Source: Paenibacillus oenotherae (GTDB taxonomy: Bacteria; Bacillota; Bacilli; Paenibacillales; Paenibacillaceae). Taken from it: 64,000 nucleotides of DNA. A model generated the notes under the pieces. The model did not search any database. It was given only the letters and a program-made list of their open reading frames with translations, and was not told the origin of the DNA. This document shows positions 16,806 through 24,670 of the stretch, piece after piece; positions within the stretch are counted from its first letter, which is position 1; every line of letters begins with the position of its first letter. The stretch spans positions 372,001 to 436,000 of the forward strand of contig NZ_JAHZIJ010000001.1 in NCBI RefSeq assembly GCF_019443105.1, given 5' to 3'. The translations under genes and the position numbers were made by a program.

Positions 16806-17616
16806 ACAGATGAAGCTCTGCGGGTACATTCAAGCGCATCGGAATCTTCGAGGTGCCAAAACCGCAGCTGACGAACAACCGGGGCGACACTGCTCCGGTT
16901 GTTCTTTGGTTGGAGTCGTTATACCAGCCATCGCTGAACGACCGCACCGATACCGTCTTGAGCAGCGGTCCGAACAGCGGAAGCACAATCTGGCCTCCGT
17001 GGGTATGGCCGGTCAGGATCAGATCAACAGCTGTATCGCCTTTGAACTTCCTGACGATGATAGGGTCATGTGCCAGCAGCAGTGTGAACATATCTCCTGT
17101 TGCCCCATGCTCGCTGAGAGCGAGCTCCAGATTGGCACGGCCGGTTCGCGGATCATCGACACCGGCGAGTCTGATGATACTGCCGTCCTTTTCCTCCAGC
17201 AACACCGCTTCATTCACGAGAACCCGCACTCTTTCTTCTTGAAGCATCACTTCAAGGGGACGAATATCCTCGTCATAATCATGATTGCCGTACACCATAT
17301 ACAGCGGCGCGATGGATGACAGCTTGCGGATATTGCTCCTGCAACGTTCCAGCGGAACTCGCTTCTCCCGCAGATCGCCTCCGACCAGTACAAGATCTAT
17401 CCGGCCTGCTGCCTTGCATTGCTGAATGATGGCATCAGGGATGCCGCGGCGATGGATGTCAGAGATAAATAACAGCCTCGTACCGTCGAATGATTCCGGC
17501 AGACGGGCCAGCGCGACCTCTTGGCAGTCCAGTTGATAGTTGTAAGCTTCGCGTATCATATACAGAATTATGATGACGGCAGCGGCCGTCAATATGAATA
17601 GAATAATTACCATCAT
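16750..17616 (-). CDS. Membrane-anchored metallophosphoesterase (YkuE-like)
   Basis: A 288-residue calcineurin-like phosphoesterase. An N-terminal hydrophobic anchor (2-20) precedes the domain with all metal motifs: SDIH (52-55), GGD (79-81), GNHD (110-113), LLAHDP and GHTHGGQ. Related YkuE-type proteins are membrane or wall associated; the natural substrate here is unknown. The 3' end overlaps the convergent deacetylase gene by 56 bases, and the residues after the domain (from about 270) are encoded in that overlap, so the tail is less conserved-looking. It seems to be the third gene of a unit with the CPBP protease and the 80-residue protein. Confidence 0.9.
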   Translation of the reverse strand: MMVIILFILTAAAVIIILYMIREAYNYQLDCQEVALARLPESFDGTRLLFISDIHRRGIPDAIIQQCKAAGRIDLVLVGGDLREKRVPLERCRSNIRKLSSIAPLYMVYGNHDYDEDIRPLEVMLQEERVRVLVNEAVLLEEKDGSIIRLAGVDDPRTGRANLELALSEHGATGDMFTLLLAHDPIIVRKFKGDTAVDLILTGHTHGGQIVLPLFGPLLKTVSVRSFSDGWYNDSNQRTTGAVSPRLFVSCGFGTSKIPMRLNVPAELHLFTLRSQPHQDRNQSSPDR

Positions 17617-17662
17617 CGGCTGCTCAGCCCCCTATTGTGCCGCTCTAGCGGCGCTCAGTCCA

Positions 17663-17905
17663 TCACTTGAGAGGCAACTCCCCCGAATTGTGCTTCCCCC
17701 ATAACAGCAGGCCTCCAAGCAGCATCAGGAACAGGACGATCAGAAAGCGATAGAACCATTTGGTCATCTGCCCTTTATTAGAAGGGTGCGTCTTTCTCCT
17801 GGAAGGAATACCCGCATCCGCGACTCTGGTCTGGACTGCCGGCTCACCGCTGCCCTGAGATTGCACATTGCGGTGCCGGCTGCCGAATTTCTCCATTCTG
17901 CTCAT
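17663..17905 (-). CDS. 80-residue single-pass membrane protein, unknown
   Basis: A polar N-terminus of about 48 residues rich in Arg, Ser and Gln is followed by one transmembrane helix (about 50-68) and a short outside tail. The start codon overlaps the stop of the CPBP protease gene (ATGA, 17902-17905), so the two are translationally coupled. No family is recognised. Coupling suggests a link to the protease, perhaps as a partner or substrate, but that is speculation. Confidence 0.65.
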   Translation of the reverse strand: MSRMEKFGSRHRNVQSQGSGEPAVQTRVADAGIPSRRKTHPSNKGQMTKWFYRFLIVLFLMLLGGLLLWGKHNSGELPLK

Positions 17906-18495
17906 TGTTCCCTCCGAAATCGGATCAGTAATCCCATAATCATGTCAATCAAGAAATGGGCTATGACTGGCGCCCACAGCGTCCCGGTCTCTATGTAAAT
18001 CCAGCCTAGCGCATAGCTGATTGAGAATACCAGTCCTGTCGGTATCCAGTGTCGCAAATACCGCACATGTATGGTTGCGAACAGAATACTCGTCCAGTAA
18101 GGGCCGATATGCTGCTGAATCGCCCCGCGGAACAAGGTTTCTTCGCACACTGCAATAATGAAAGACAACACGATAATATGCCATACCGGACGGCCTCGGA
18201 AAATCCGGTCATTAACCCCGCCGTCATCGCTAACATCTTCAGGGACAAAACGGGATATAAGCAGATCGACAACAATTACAAGTCCTGCCAAACCAATGCC
18301 CCATAAGGCAAACGACCATCCTTCTGGAATCCCGAATAACAAAAGTGGATTTCTATGCTGAAAAAAAATCCATATTAAACCGATAATAAGAGTGATGGCT
18401 TGCGTAGCATACAAATTAATTAGTAATAGACGGTCATCGATTTGGTCAATTGTAACTTTTTTGAACCTAATTTTGCGCATGTCGAATTTTTTCAT
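17902..18495 (-). CDS. CPBP-family intramembrane metalloprotease
   Basis: A 197-residue multi-pass protein of the CAAX-protease/bacteriocin-processing family. The paired-glutamate motif CEETLFRG (118-124 region), a second-motif histidine at H143 and a third in APVIAHFLIDMI near 180 are all present. Such enzymes cleave within membranes; in Gram-positives targets include anti-sigma factors and peptide precursors. The substrate is unknown. It overlaps the next gene by four bases. It is transcribed divergently from the membrane-anchored gene at 18657. Confidence 0.9.
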   Translation of the reverse strand: MKKFDMRKIRFKKVTIDQIDDRLLLINLYATQAITLIIGLIWIFFQHRNPLLLFGIPEGWSFALWGIGLAGLVIVVDLLISRFVPEDVSDDGGVNDRIFRGRPVWHIIVLSFIIAVCEETLFRGAIQQHIGPYWTSILFATIHVRYLRHWIPTGLVFSISYALGWIYIETGTLWAPVIAHFLIDMIMGLLIRFRREQ

Positions 18496-18656
18496 CGTTT
18501 ACCGCCTATCATGAAGGTTCATATTTCAATTTATAACATTTTCCCCTATACTTATAGGACAATCGGTTCATGCAAGTTTCATAAGATGACGCATTTCTAC
18601 ATATAGCAGCATCATCCCTATTATAAGTCGACAATATAGAATGAAGGGGTTTTAAC

Positions 18657-19583
18657 ATGGAGAAACGACTTACACGTACTGAAATGCTCTTTAGTTTTGG
18701 CTTTCTATTCATGCTTGTAGTTGCGGTCGGCGCCTTCTTCTACGGCGTTCAGATCGGTTCAGACAAGACAGAATCGAAGCTGATCGAGCAAACGAAGCAT
18801 CTGAGCTCCACTAAGGGAGGCGCAGTAACAGCCTACCAGCAGCAGGATCTCGTTTCTTTCTATCATACCGTATTTCTGCCTTATCGTGAATTTCAAACCG
18901 AATGGTTTCAAAGCTTGCATAAAATGTCCTCTCAGCAGCTGGCCGATACGTCTTCAGCTCTGAAGGAATTATCCAGTCTGGCTAAGCAGAAGTATAAAGA
19001 AGCCGAAACCGCTTCCGTACCTAAAACGTCACCATTGCTCGAACAAGCGCAGCTTCAGTTCCTGAAAGGACTCAAAATGTTCCAGGAAGCAGCTGACCGC
19101 GGAGCGGTATCCGCGAAGGAGCTGTCTAACGCTGAACTGCTCTCGGCCTTGAAGCAGGATGCTTATTATGTTGAAGGGGTCAAGCATGCGATGGGCGGCC
19201 AACAGAACTATTATGATGCGATGCTGCAGTGGGCTTCATCGGTTAATCCCAACATCCCCAATGTAATCGCAACGTCTGACGTGCTTGAGATCAATCAGTG
19301 GAAGTCGCTCCCTCTTGTTGTGAAGAACAAGCTGATGGCCCAGCAGCTGAACACGCGCAAGCAGCTTGCCTCCTTCTACCCGCAGGATCTGACATCACGT
19401 GTGGACGAATTTATTCTGGCAGGCCAAGCGAACAAGATGAAGATGAAAACGATTGATGCGATCGTAGATCTGCTTATTAGTACAGAAGCGGTGCGCTCTG
19501 GCGATTTCAGCGGGAGCAAAGCGCAGCTGTATACGAAAGAACTGCTGCCGCAGCTCCCTTTCTTCTATCCCGAGAAAGAATAG
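18657..19583 (+). CDS. Membrane-anchored helical protein, unknown
   Basis: A 308-residue protein with a short cytoplasmic N-terminus, one transmembrane segment at about 12-31 (FSFGFLFMLVVAVGAFFYGVQ) and a long, mostly helical extracellular part. I do not recognise a domain. There are no cysteines or catalytic motifs and the lysine/glutamine-rich helices suggest a structural or interaction role. It runs divergently from the CPBP protease gene, separated by about 160 bases, and ends 12 bases from the convergent rhodanese gene. A weak AAGGGGTTTT site precedes the ATG. Confidence 0.75.
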   Translation: MEKRLTRTEMLFSFGFLFMLVVAVGAFFYGVQIGSDKTESKLIEQTKHLSSTKGGAVTAYQQQDLVSFYHTVFLPYREFQTEWFQSLHKMSSQQLADTSSALKELSSLAKQKYKEAETASVPKTSPLLEQAQLQFLKGLKMFQEAADRGAVSAKELSNAELLSALKQDAYYVEGVKHAMGGQQNYYDAMLQWASSVNPNIPNVIATSDVLEINQWKSLPLVVKNKLMAQQLNTRKQLASFYPQDLTSRVDEFILAGQANKMKMKTIDAIVDLLISTEAVRSGDFSGSKAQLYTKELLPQLPFFYPEKE

Positions 19584-19595
19584 CTGACTCTTATC

Positions 19596-19925
19596 CTAAT
19601 CATATTGAAAGCCATCATAAATCGAGGCTACAGAAGCCATTCCACCCGCAACATTGTGGAGGCTCCCGTAGCCTTTTTCTTGCAAATAATTGCAGACGGC
19701 CGCACTGCGAACACCGTGAGCGCATATAATATAAAGCGGTTTGTCCGAGGCAAGCTCATTCAGACGATCCGGAATTGTGTTCATCGGTATAAGCAGTGAT
19801 TGCTCCAAATGATAATAGTCCCATTCCATTCCTTCACGAACATCAATAATCTGACGGGATTCGAGCTTTCCTGAACGCAGCAGCTCAACGAACAACTCCG
19901 GCTCCAAATCAACCCAATGGCTCAT
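19596..19925 (-). CDS. Rhodanese-like sulfurtransferase
   Basis: A 109-residue single rhodanese domain. The motifs IDVRE (27-31) and the active-site loop CAHGVRS with C68 are present, so it should be able to carry a persulfide. Single-domain rhodaneses act in sulfur transfer or cyanide detoxification; the acceptor is not evident here. It stands alone on the minus strand between two plus-strand genes. Confidence 0.9.
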   Translation of the reverse strand: MSHWVDLEPELFVELLRSGKLESRQIIDVREGMEWDYYHLEQSLLIPMNTIPDRLNELASDKPLYIICAHGVRSAAVCNYLQEKGYGSLHNVAGGMASVASIYDGFQYD

Positions 19926-20010
19926 CCATACTCCCCCATTTTTTAGGCTCCAGCCTTATCTTCTTGCGGTTGATCATAACGAAATTTTCACAAATGAGCA
20001 AGTTTCGGCA

Positions 20011-20039
20011 TTGCTTTTGTCTACATTCTTGCTATAAAA
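20011..20039 (+). promoter_or_regulatory. SigA-type promoter for serA
   Basis: TTGCTT (20011-20016) and TATAAA (20034-20039) are separated by exactly 17 bases. A leader of about 120 bases follows before the serA start; I see no T-box or riboswitch in it. Confidence 0.65.
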
Positions 20040-20165
20040 TAGTAGAGGCTAATGCATAACCTTTCTGAGGGGATGCATGCATTGAAAAACGAGTTTCTAC
20101 TTGGAGACGTGACTGGATGTACGTTTCTACTTTTTTTTACATATGCTTGTAGGAGGCAATTCGAC

Positions 20166-21758
20166 ATGTTTAAAGTATTAGTCTCAGACCCAATCAGCGA
20201 TCTTGGCATACAGAAGCTTGCCGACGCTGAGGATGTAATCATCGACAAGAAGCCCGGACTTAGCGAGGACGAGCTTGTCGCAATTATCGGTGAGTACGAC
20301 GCACTGCTCGTTCGCAGCCAAACGCGCGTAACACCACGCATTATGGAAGCGGGCAAACAGCTCAAAGTAGTTGGACGTGCGGGTGTAGGCGTGGACAACA
20401 TTGACCTGAATGCAGCAACACAGCGCGGTATCATTGTTATTAATGCACCTGACGGCAACACGATTACAACTTGTGAGCATACATTCGCCATGATTATGGC
20501 TGTTGCGCGCCACATTCCACAGGCTTATCAGAAGACAGTAAGCGGTGTATGGGATCGCAAATCCTTCCTCGGCGTTGAACTCCGCAACAAAGTGCTTGGC
20601 GTTATGGGCATGGGACGGATCGGCAGCGAGGTAGCGAAGCGCGCCAAAGCATTCGGTATGGAAATTTGGGGCTACGACCCATTCCTGACGGAAGAGCGCG
20701 CTGAAGCACTCGGCATTCGTCTTTCTACTGTCGATGATATCGTGCGCAACGCTGACTTCATGACAGTGCATACGCCATTGACGCCTGAGACGCGCCATAT
20801 GATTGGCCGCAATCAGTTTGAAGTGATGAAGAAGGGCATGCGCATCGTTAACTGTGCGCGTGGCGGCATTATTGACGAGCTTGCTCTTGTTGAGGCAATC
20901 GAGCAAGGTATCGTTGCAGGAGCAGCTTTCGACGTGTTCGAAGTCGAGCCTCCGGCTGCAGATCACCCGTTCCTCAAGCTGCCGCAAGTTATCGTAACGC
21001 CTCACCTTGGCGCTTCCACTGTTGAAGCACAAGAGAATGTTGCGATTGACGTGTCGGAGCAAGTGTTGAACATCCTGCGCGGCAAGCCGTTCATCAATGC
21101 GGTTAACATGCCTCCGATTCCGGCGAATCTGCTGAACATTATTCAGCCGTACTTCCCTCTCGTAGAGAAGCTGGGCAACTTCGCGGCACAATTGGTAGAA
21201 GGTGCAGTTGAAGAGATTACGGTCAACTACTCCGGTGAATTGGCTGATCTTGATACCCAGCCGTTGACCCGCCACGTCGTTCGCGGTGTATTGTCTCACC
21301 ATCTTGGTTCCGAGCAGGTCAATGTCGTTAACTCGCTCCATCTTGCCAAAGAGCGCAATGTTAATATCGTCGTTCAGAAATCGCCACTATCCCGCGACTT
21401 CACGAACCTCGTTACCGTAACGCTTCGCTCTAAGAAAGAAGAGCGTCTCGTAGCCGGCACACTGCTGTCCGGTTATGGCCCGCGTGTTGTACAGATTGAC
21501 AAGTTCCCGGTTGATGTTGCTCCTGAGGGCAATCTTATTCTGGTATCCCATAACGATAAGCCTGGTATTATCGGCCGTGTCGGTACGCTTCTTGGCAACA
21601 ATGATGTCAACATCGCAACGATGCAGGTTGGACGCAAAATTATTGGCGGAGCTGCTATTATGGTTCTCTCCGTTGATAAAGGAGCTTCCAAAGAAGTACT
21701 CGCCGAGCTTGCCAGCTTGGCTGATCTGAACAATGCGAAAGAAATCAATTTGCTGTAA
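20166..21758 (+). CDS. serA: D-3-phosphoglycerate dehydrogenase
   Basis: Catalyses the first step of serine synthesis, oxidising 3-phosphoglycerate with NAD. The 530-residue long-form enzyme has a substrate/NAD domain with GMGRIGSEV, the catalytic-site segments NCARGGIIDE and HLGAST, an intervening domain, and a C-terminal ACT domain (about 455-530) beginning NLILVSHNDKPGIIG. The ACT domain usually mediates feedback by serine. The start is the ATG at 20166, preceded by GGAGG; a longer in-frame reading from 20052 adds 38 residues unlike the family. It ends before a strong terminator. Confidence 0.96.
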   Translation: MFKVLVSDPISDLGIQKLADAEDVIIDKKPGLSEDELVAIIGEYDALLVRSQTRVTPRIMEAGKQLKVVGRAGVGVDNIDLNAATQRGIIVINAPDGNTITTCEHTFAMIMAVARHIPQAYQKTVSGVWDRKSFLGVELRNKVLGVMGMGRIGSEVAKRAKAFGMEIWGYDPFLTEERAEALGIRLSTVDDIVRNADFMTVHTPLTPETRHMIGRNQFEVMKKGMRIVNCARGGIIDELALVEAIEQGIVAGAAFDVFEVEPPAADHPFLKLPQVIVTPHLGASTVEAQENVAIDVSEQVLNILRGKPFINAVNMPPIPANLLNIIQPYFPLVEKLGNFAAQLVEGAVEEITVNYSGELADLDTQPLTRHVVRGVLSHHLGSEQVNVVNSLHLAKERNVNIVVQKSPLSRDFTNLVTVTLRSKKEERLVAGTLLSGYGPRVVQIDKFPVDVAPEGNLILVSHNDKPGIIGRVGTLLGNNDVNIATMQVGRKIIGGAAIMVLSVDKGASKEVLAELASLADLNNAKEINLL

Positions 21759-21822
21759 GAGCACCTTCCATTGTGCGGAGCCCGTCTTCTTAGCGGCAGG
21801 CTCACACTTAACTTATACGAAG

Positions 21823-21868
21823 AAATGGTTGAGCAGTGATTCACAACTGCTCAACCATTTTTCTTTTC
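21823..21868 (+). terminator. Terminator after serA
   Basis: AAATGGTTGAGCAG pairs perfectly with CTGCTCAACCATTT (14 base pairs), followed by TTCTTTT. Confidence 0.92.
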
Positions 21869-21893
21869 ATACTATATGTGTGCTGAACACACT

Positions 21894-22230
21894 CCTCACC
21901 AGAGGACGATCCTGCTATCCCCTCTTGACGCCGAGACATATGAGACATATGCGACATATGCGACATGTGTGACATATGCGACATGTGCGACATCCGAAAT
22001 ATGTGAGGTATGCGAAACATGTGAGAAACGCGATAGTCAAAACATGCGAAACTGCAGGCTTTCTCTCGTTTCCGGCCTGATGAAGAGCTAATGCCTGCCA
22101 GAGTGCAGGCATTTCATCATATCTTCCTCTTATCGGCCAGTTTTTTCTAAAATACCTGCTTGGCTGCAGGAATTATATCATTGAAGCGTTTTTTAACCGA
22201 AATTCATGCGCATTTGCAGGCTTCTTATTG
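21894..22230 (+). repeat. Dispersed intergenic repeat, copy A
   Basis: This copy begins CCTCACCAGAGGACGATCC, contains a 9-bp tandem array, then AACATGCGAAAC, the hairpin ATGCCTGC-N6-GCAGGCAT, TCGGCC, GCAGGAATT and ACCGAAATTCATGCGCAT, and ends in TTTGCAGGCTT. The same ordered blocks occur in reverse orientation at 40476-40722, and the inner half recurs at 24280-24470 and 22397-22500. It carries no recognisable gene. Confidence 0.85.
21935..22033 (+). repeat. 9-bp tandem array inside copy A
   Basis: About eleven units of nine bases with the consensus GACATATGC (variants GACATGTGT, AATATGTGA and others) span 99 bases. In copy C only a short remnant of this array is present, so it appears to have expanded here. 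Confidence 0.85.
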
Positions 22231-22527
22231 TTCTGGACATCCCTCTGCATTCTGCCCCCTACTCTCCTGCCATCTATTGGCTTCTCAAGCAGAGATGTCA
22301 ATCACCGTTCTTCGATTCGCGCTCCTGCTTATTGTTCCGAACCTGAAGCAGAACAGAAAATGGCCGGGATCGCTGACGGCAACGGCTTTGTTCAACAGCG
22401 TGCATAATCGCAGGAGGGACTCTACCACGCACCGCACTTATCCACCGAAATTCCTGCATTTACGCATTTACGCATTTACGCAGGATTCTCGCTCTGCCAG
22501 GACCCCTCCGTCCAAAATGGGGCCAAC
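22231..22527. other. Gene-free stretch containing partial repeat copy D
   Basis: Between copy A and the pantothenate kinase gene I see no credible gene; the open frames lack ribosome binding sites. Bases 22397-22500 resemble the second half of the dispersed repeat. The remainder has no structure that I could identify. Confidence 0.6.
22397..22500 (+). repeat. Dispersed repeat, partial copy D
   Basis: ATAATCGCAGG...ACTCTACCA, then CCGAAATTCCTGCATTTACGCA and GCAGGATTC line up with the last third of copies A and B. A CATTTACG unit is locally triplicated (CATTTACGCATTTACGCATTTACG). Confidence 0.6.
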
Positions 22528-23349
22528 TCACCATGCCGAATCTGCAAGATCGCTTAATAGGGCTCCCAATGCGCCGGAATACTCGCCTTTATCGAGAAAG
22601 ACCGGTTTGCCACCCCTCAGCTCTGTGTAGCTCTCTACCGCTCTCTTGAGCGGATCATTGCCAATAAAGGACGACCCGATAAATACGATCGTCGAGACGC
22701 CGCAGGATTGTGCCGCAAGCACGCTTACCGTTGCGACAGTCTCTCCCACCATTCCAATGACCGAAGCGGCCAGCTCGGGCTCCCTGTATCGTCTCTCGGC
22801 GGCTGATCTTGCAACGCTGCCAAAATTACTAGCTGTCAAATGGCCCGGAATCGGCGGCTCTCCACCTTCATAGATATGGCCCACTGTCAAATCTATCCGA
22901 TCACGCAAGCCGCCAGCAGCCGCTTCAACTATAGCTCCATATTCCGACAAGCCGGTAAGAAGCCGGGAGAGGCCAACCATAGTCCCTCCGCCAATGCCGG
23001 TGCCGCCTACCCGCCGCTGAACGCCTCTGTCCACATAATGGATGGAAGTTCCGGTGCCGACATTAGTCAATATGTATGATTCCTCTGCAATATGATTTTG
23101 TTCGAGCAAATACTGTGCGCCGCGGCAGGATGCTTGAAACTCGACGATCTCCCTGGCCTCCTGCTTCAGATGCCTCTGCAGTAATGACGCTTTCCCGCCT
23201 GTTATACAAATATCAGCATTCTGCATTTCGTTCAACCAAGAAGCCACATGCACCAGCTCCGCAATTGGAAAGGTGACAAGCTCCAGCGAATCCTCATGTC
23301 GATAAGCAGCTTTAATAAGCGTGCCGCCTGCATCAATGCCGATGTTCAT
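22528..23349 (-). CDS. coaW: Type II pantothenate kinase
   Basis: Phosphorylates pantothenate, the first step of coenzyme A synthesis. The 273-residue protein has the acetate/sugar-kinase-like fold of type II enzymes: GIDAGGTLIKAAY (4-16), TNVGTGTSIHYV near 95 and GGTGIGGGT near 115. Type II enzymes are the Staphylococcus-like form and are not feedback-inhibited by CoA in the cases studied. Its ATG overlaps the rpiA stop codon by one base (TAATG), so the two are coupled. No clear terminator was seen at its 3' end. Confidence 0.93.
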   Translation of the reverse strand: MNIGIDAGGTLIKAAYRHEDSLELVTFPIAELVHVASWLNEMQNADICITGGKASLLQRHLKQEAREIVEFQASCRGAQYLLEQNHIAEESYILTNVGTGTSIHYVDRGVQRRVGGTGIGGGTMVGLSRLLTGLSEYGAIVEAAAGGLRDRIDLTVGHIYEGGEPPIPGHLTASNFGSVARSAAERRYREPELAASVIGMVGETVATVSVLAAQSCGVSTIVFIGSSFIGNDPLKRAVESYTELRGGKPVFLDKGEYSGALGALLSDLADSAW

Positions 23350-24029
23350 TACTCGCTGCCCCTTCTTTCAAGCTGCTTGACGGTGCCGTCCCCGTAGCCC
23401 ACAATCACTTGCCCTGCCATGCCAACAAACAGTCCGTTATCTACTACGCCGGGAATCGCATTGATTCTGATCGCAAGCTGCGACGGATGCAGGATATCCC
23501 CATAATCGCAATCCACGATATAATTCCCGTTGTCAGTCCAATATGGCTTGCCTTCCAGCATGCGCAGAACAGGCGTGCAGCCAGTAGCACTCAACTGTCT
23601 CATTGTGATTTCATAGCCGAACGGGATGACCTCCACTGGCAACGCGAAGCCGCCTAAGCGCTCCTTCACCTTGCTTTCATCAACAATGATGATGAGCTGC
23701 TTGCTGATGGAAGCAACTATTTTTTCCCGCAATAGCGCTCCACCGCCGCCTTTGATCAAACTCCAACTCCTGTCAACCTCATCCGCCCCATCAATTGTCA
23801 GGTCGAGCTCCACCGCCTCTGAGGATGACATCATTGCAATACCAAGCTCTACAGCTAATTCCTCGGATGCACGAGAGGTCGCAATCGCTCGGATATTCAG
23901 CCCTTCCTGCACTCTCTCTCCGATTCTGCGGATCGCCCAATACGCAGTTGATCCCGTGCCCAAGCCAACCGTCATACCATCTTTAATGTATTCTACTGCT
24001 TTTTCAGCAGCCGTCTTTTTGGCATTCAC
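23349..24029 (-). CDS. rpiA: Ribose-5-phosphate isomerase A
   Basis: Interconverts ribose 5-phosphate and ribulose 5-phosphate in the pentose phosphate pathway. The 226-residue protein has the family motifs GLGTGSTAYWAI (22-33), DGADEVD (about 80) and KGGGGALLREK (about 93-103), the last containing the catalytic lysine and glutamate region. It is translationally coupled to coaW. The gene pair is flanked by dispersed repeats on both sides (copies A and D on one, copy B on the other). Confidence 0.95.
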   Translation of the reverse strand: MNAKKTAAEKAVEYIKDGMTVGLGTGSTAYWAIRRIGERVQEGLNIRAIATSRASEELAVELGIAMMSSSEAVELDLTIDGADEVDRSWSLIKGGGGALLREKIVASISKQLIIIVDESKVKERLGGFALPVEVIPFGYEITMRQLSATGCTPVLRMLEGKPYWTDNGNYIVDCDYGDILHPSQLAIRINAIPGVVDNGLFVGMAGQVIVGYGDGTVKQLERRGSE

Positions 24030-24279
24030 TGCACTCTCTCCCCTTCAATCGTCGAAAATATAACTGTCATCACGATCCTGTTTTTTAACGCTCCACCCTA
24101 ATTATACCCTAACGATTGCCGCAGATGAGAGGGGCTTATTCAACTTTCCGTCATTTTTCTCCGAATCAAAGCTCAAAGCAGCTCCCTTGTCCGGGAAACC
24201 CATTTTTTCAACCATATTTCTGATTTGGAACCCCGCTTTAATCGATTTCCTATCTGTGCATCCCCATGCTAATCCGTAG

Positions 24280-24470
24280 ATTCCTGCAAAAGTGCAGTTT
24301 TTGCCTCGTTCCGCCCTGCTGACGACCAAATACCTGCCAGAGTGCAGGCATTTCGCCGAAAATTCCGCTTATCGATCATTTCCACCTTATAATCATGAAT
24401 AATCGCAGGCATTCTACCATTTGCGGCTTTTTTCCAAATGAATCCCTGCACTTACGCAGGCTTCCTTCTC
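24280..24470 (+). repeat. Dispersed intergenic repeat, copy B
   Basis: It shares with copy A the block TACCTGCCAGAGTGCAGGCATTT, a CGCTTATCGATCATTT segment, ATCGCAGGCATTCTACCATT, and the closing ACTTACGCAGGCTT. The outer block CCAGAGGACGATCC and the 9-bp array are absent. Confidence 0.8.
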
Positions 24471-24634
24471 TGTCTGCCGAATTGAAGTCATCAACAGCGC
24501 CGCAAAATTGACATTGTCCAGAACACTCCGGCTTTACGCCAAGCCCTATCGGTCTCCTCTACATGACAAACAATTTATATGAACAAATTGTAAATTGTTT
24601 CACGACCAACAAGATTAGTCTTCCTGAATCAACA

Positions 24635-24664
24635 AAAAAAGCGCTCCGATTCGGAGCGCTTTGC
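24635..24664 (-). terminator. Terminator after resE
   Basis: AAAGCGCTCCG pairs with CGGAGCGCTTT around ATT. On the minus strand it is followed by TTTTTTT. It ends the res transcript. Confidence 0.9.
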
Positions 24665-24670
24665 TAAATG

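Larger units (their letters stand above)
24030..24670. other. Gene-free stretch between rpiA and resE
   Basis: It holds repeat copy B (24280-24470), an A+T-rich inverted repeat ACAATTTA-N13-TAAATTGT near 24570-24600 and the resE terminator. A 75-codon minus-strand frame at 24102-24329 has no convincing ribosome binding site and looks non-coding. Confidence 0.7.

Noticed and set aside
20040-20165. T-box or riboswitch before serA
   Set aside because: No T-box core or known aptamer block is visible in the leader.
20184-21341. 385-codon minus-strand open frame opposite serA
   Set aside because: Antisense shadow of serA with low-complexity composition and no start signals.
21876-22091. 71-codon frame encoding Thr/Cys/Tyr triplet repeats
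   Set aside because: It arises from reading the 9-bp array; no ribosome binding site, and the array is non-coding in copy C.
24102-24329. 75-codon minus-strand frame before copy B
   Set aside because: Lies partly in the repeat, lacks a ribosome binding site, and resembles no protein I know.
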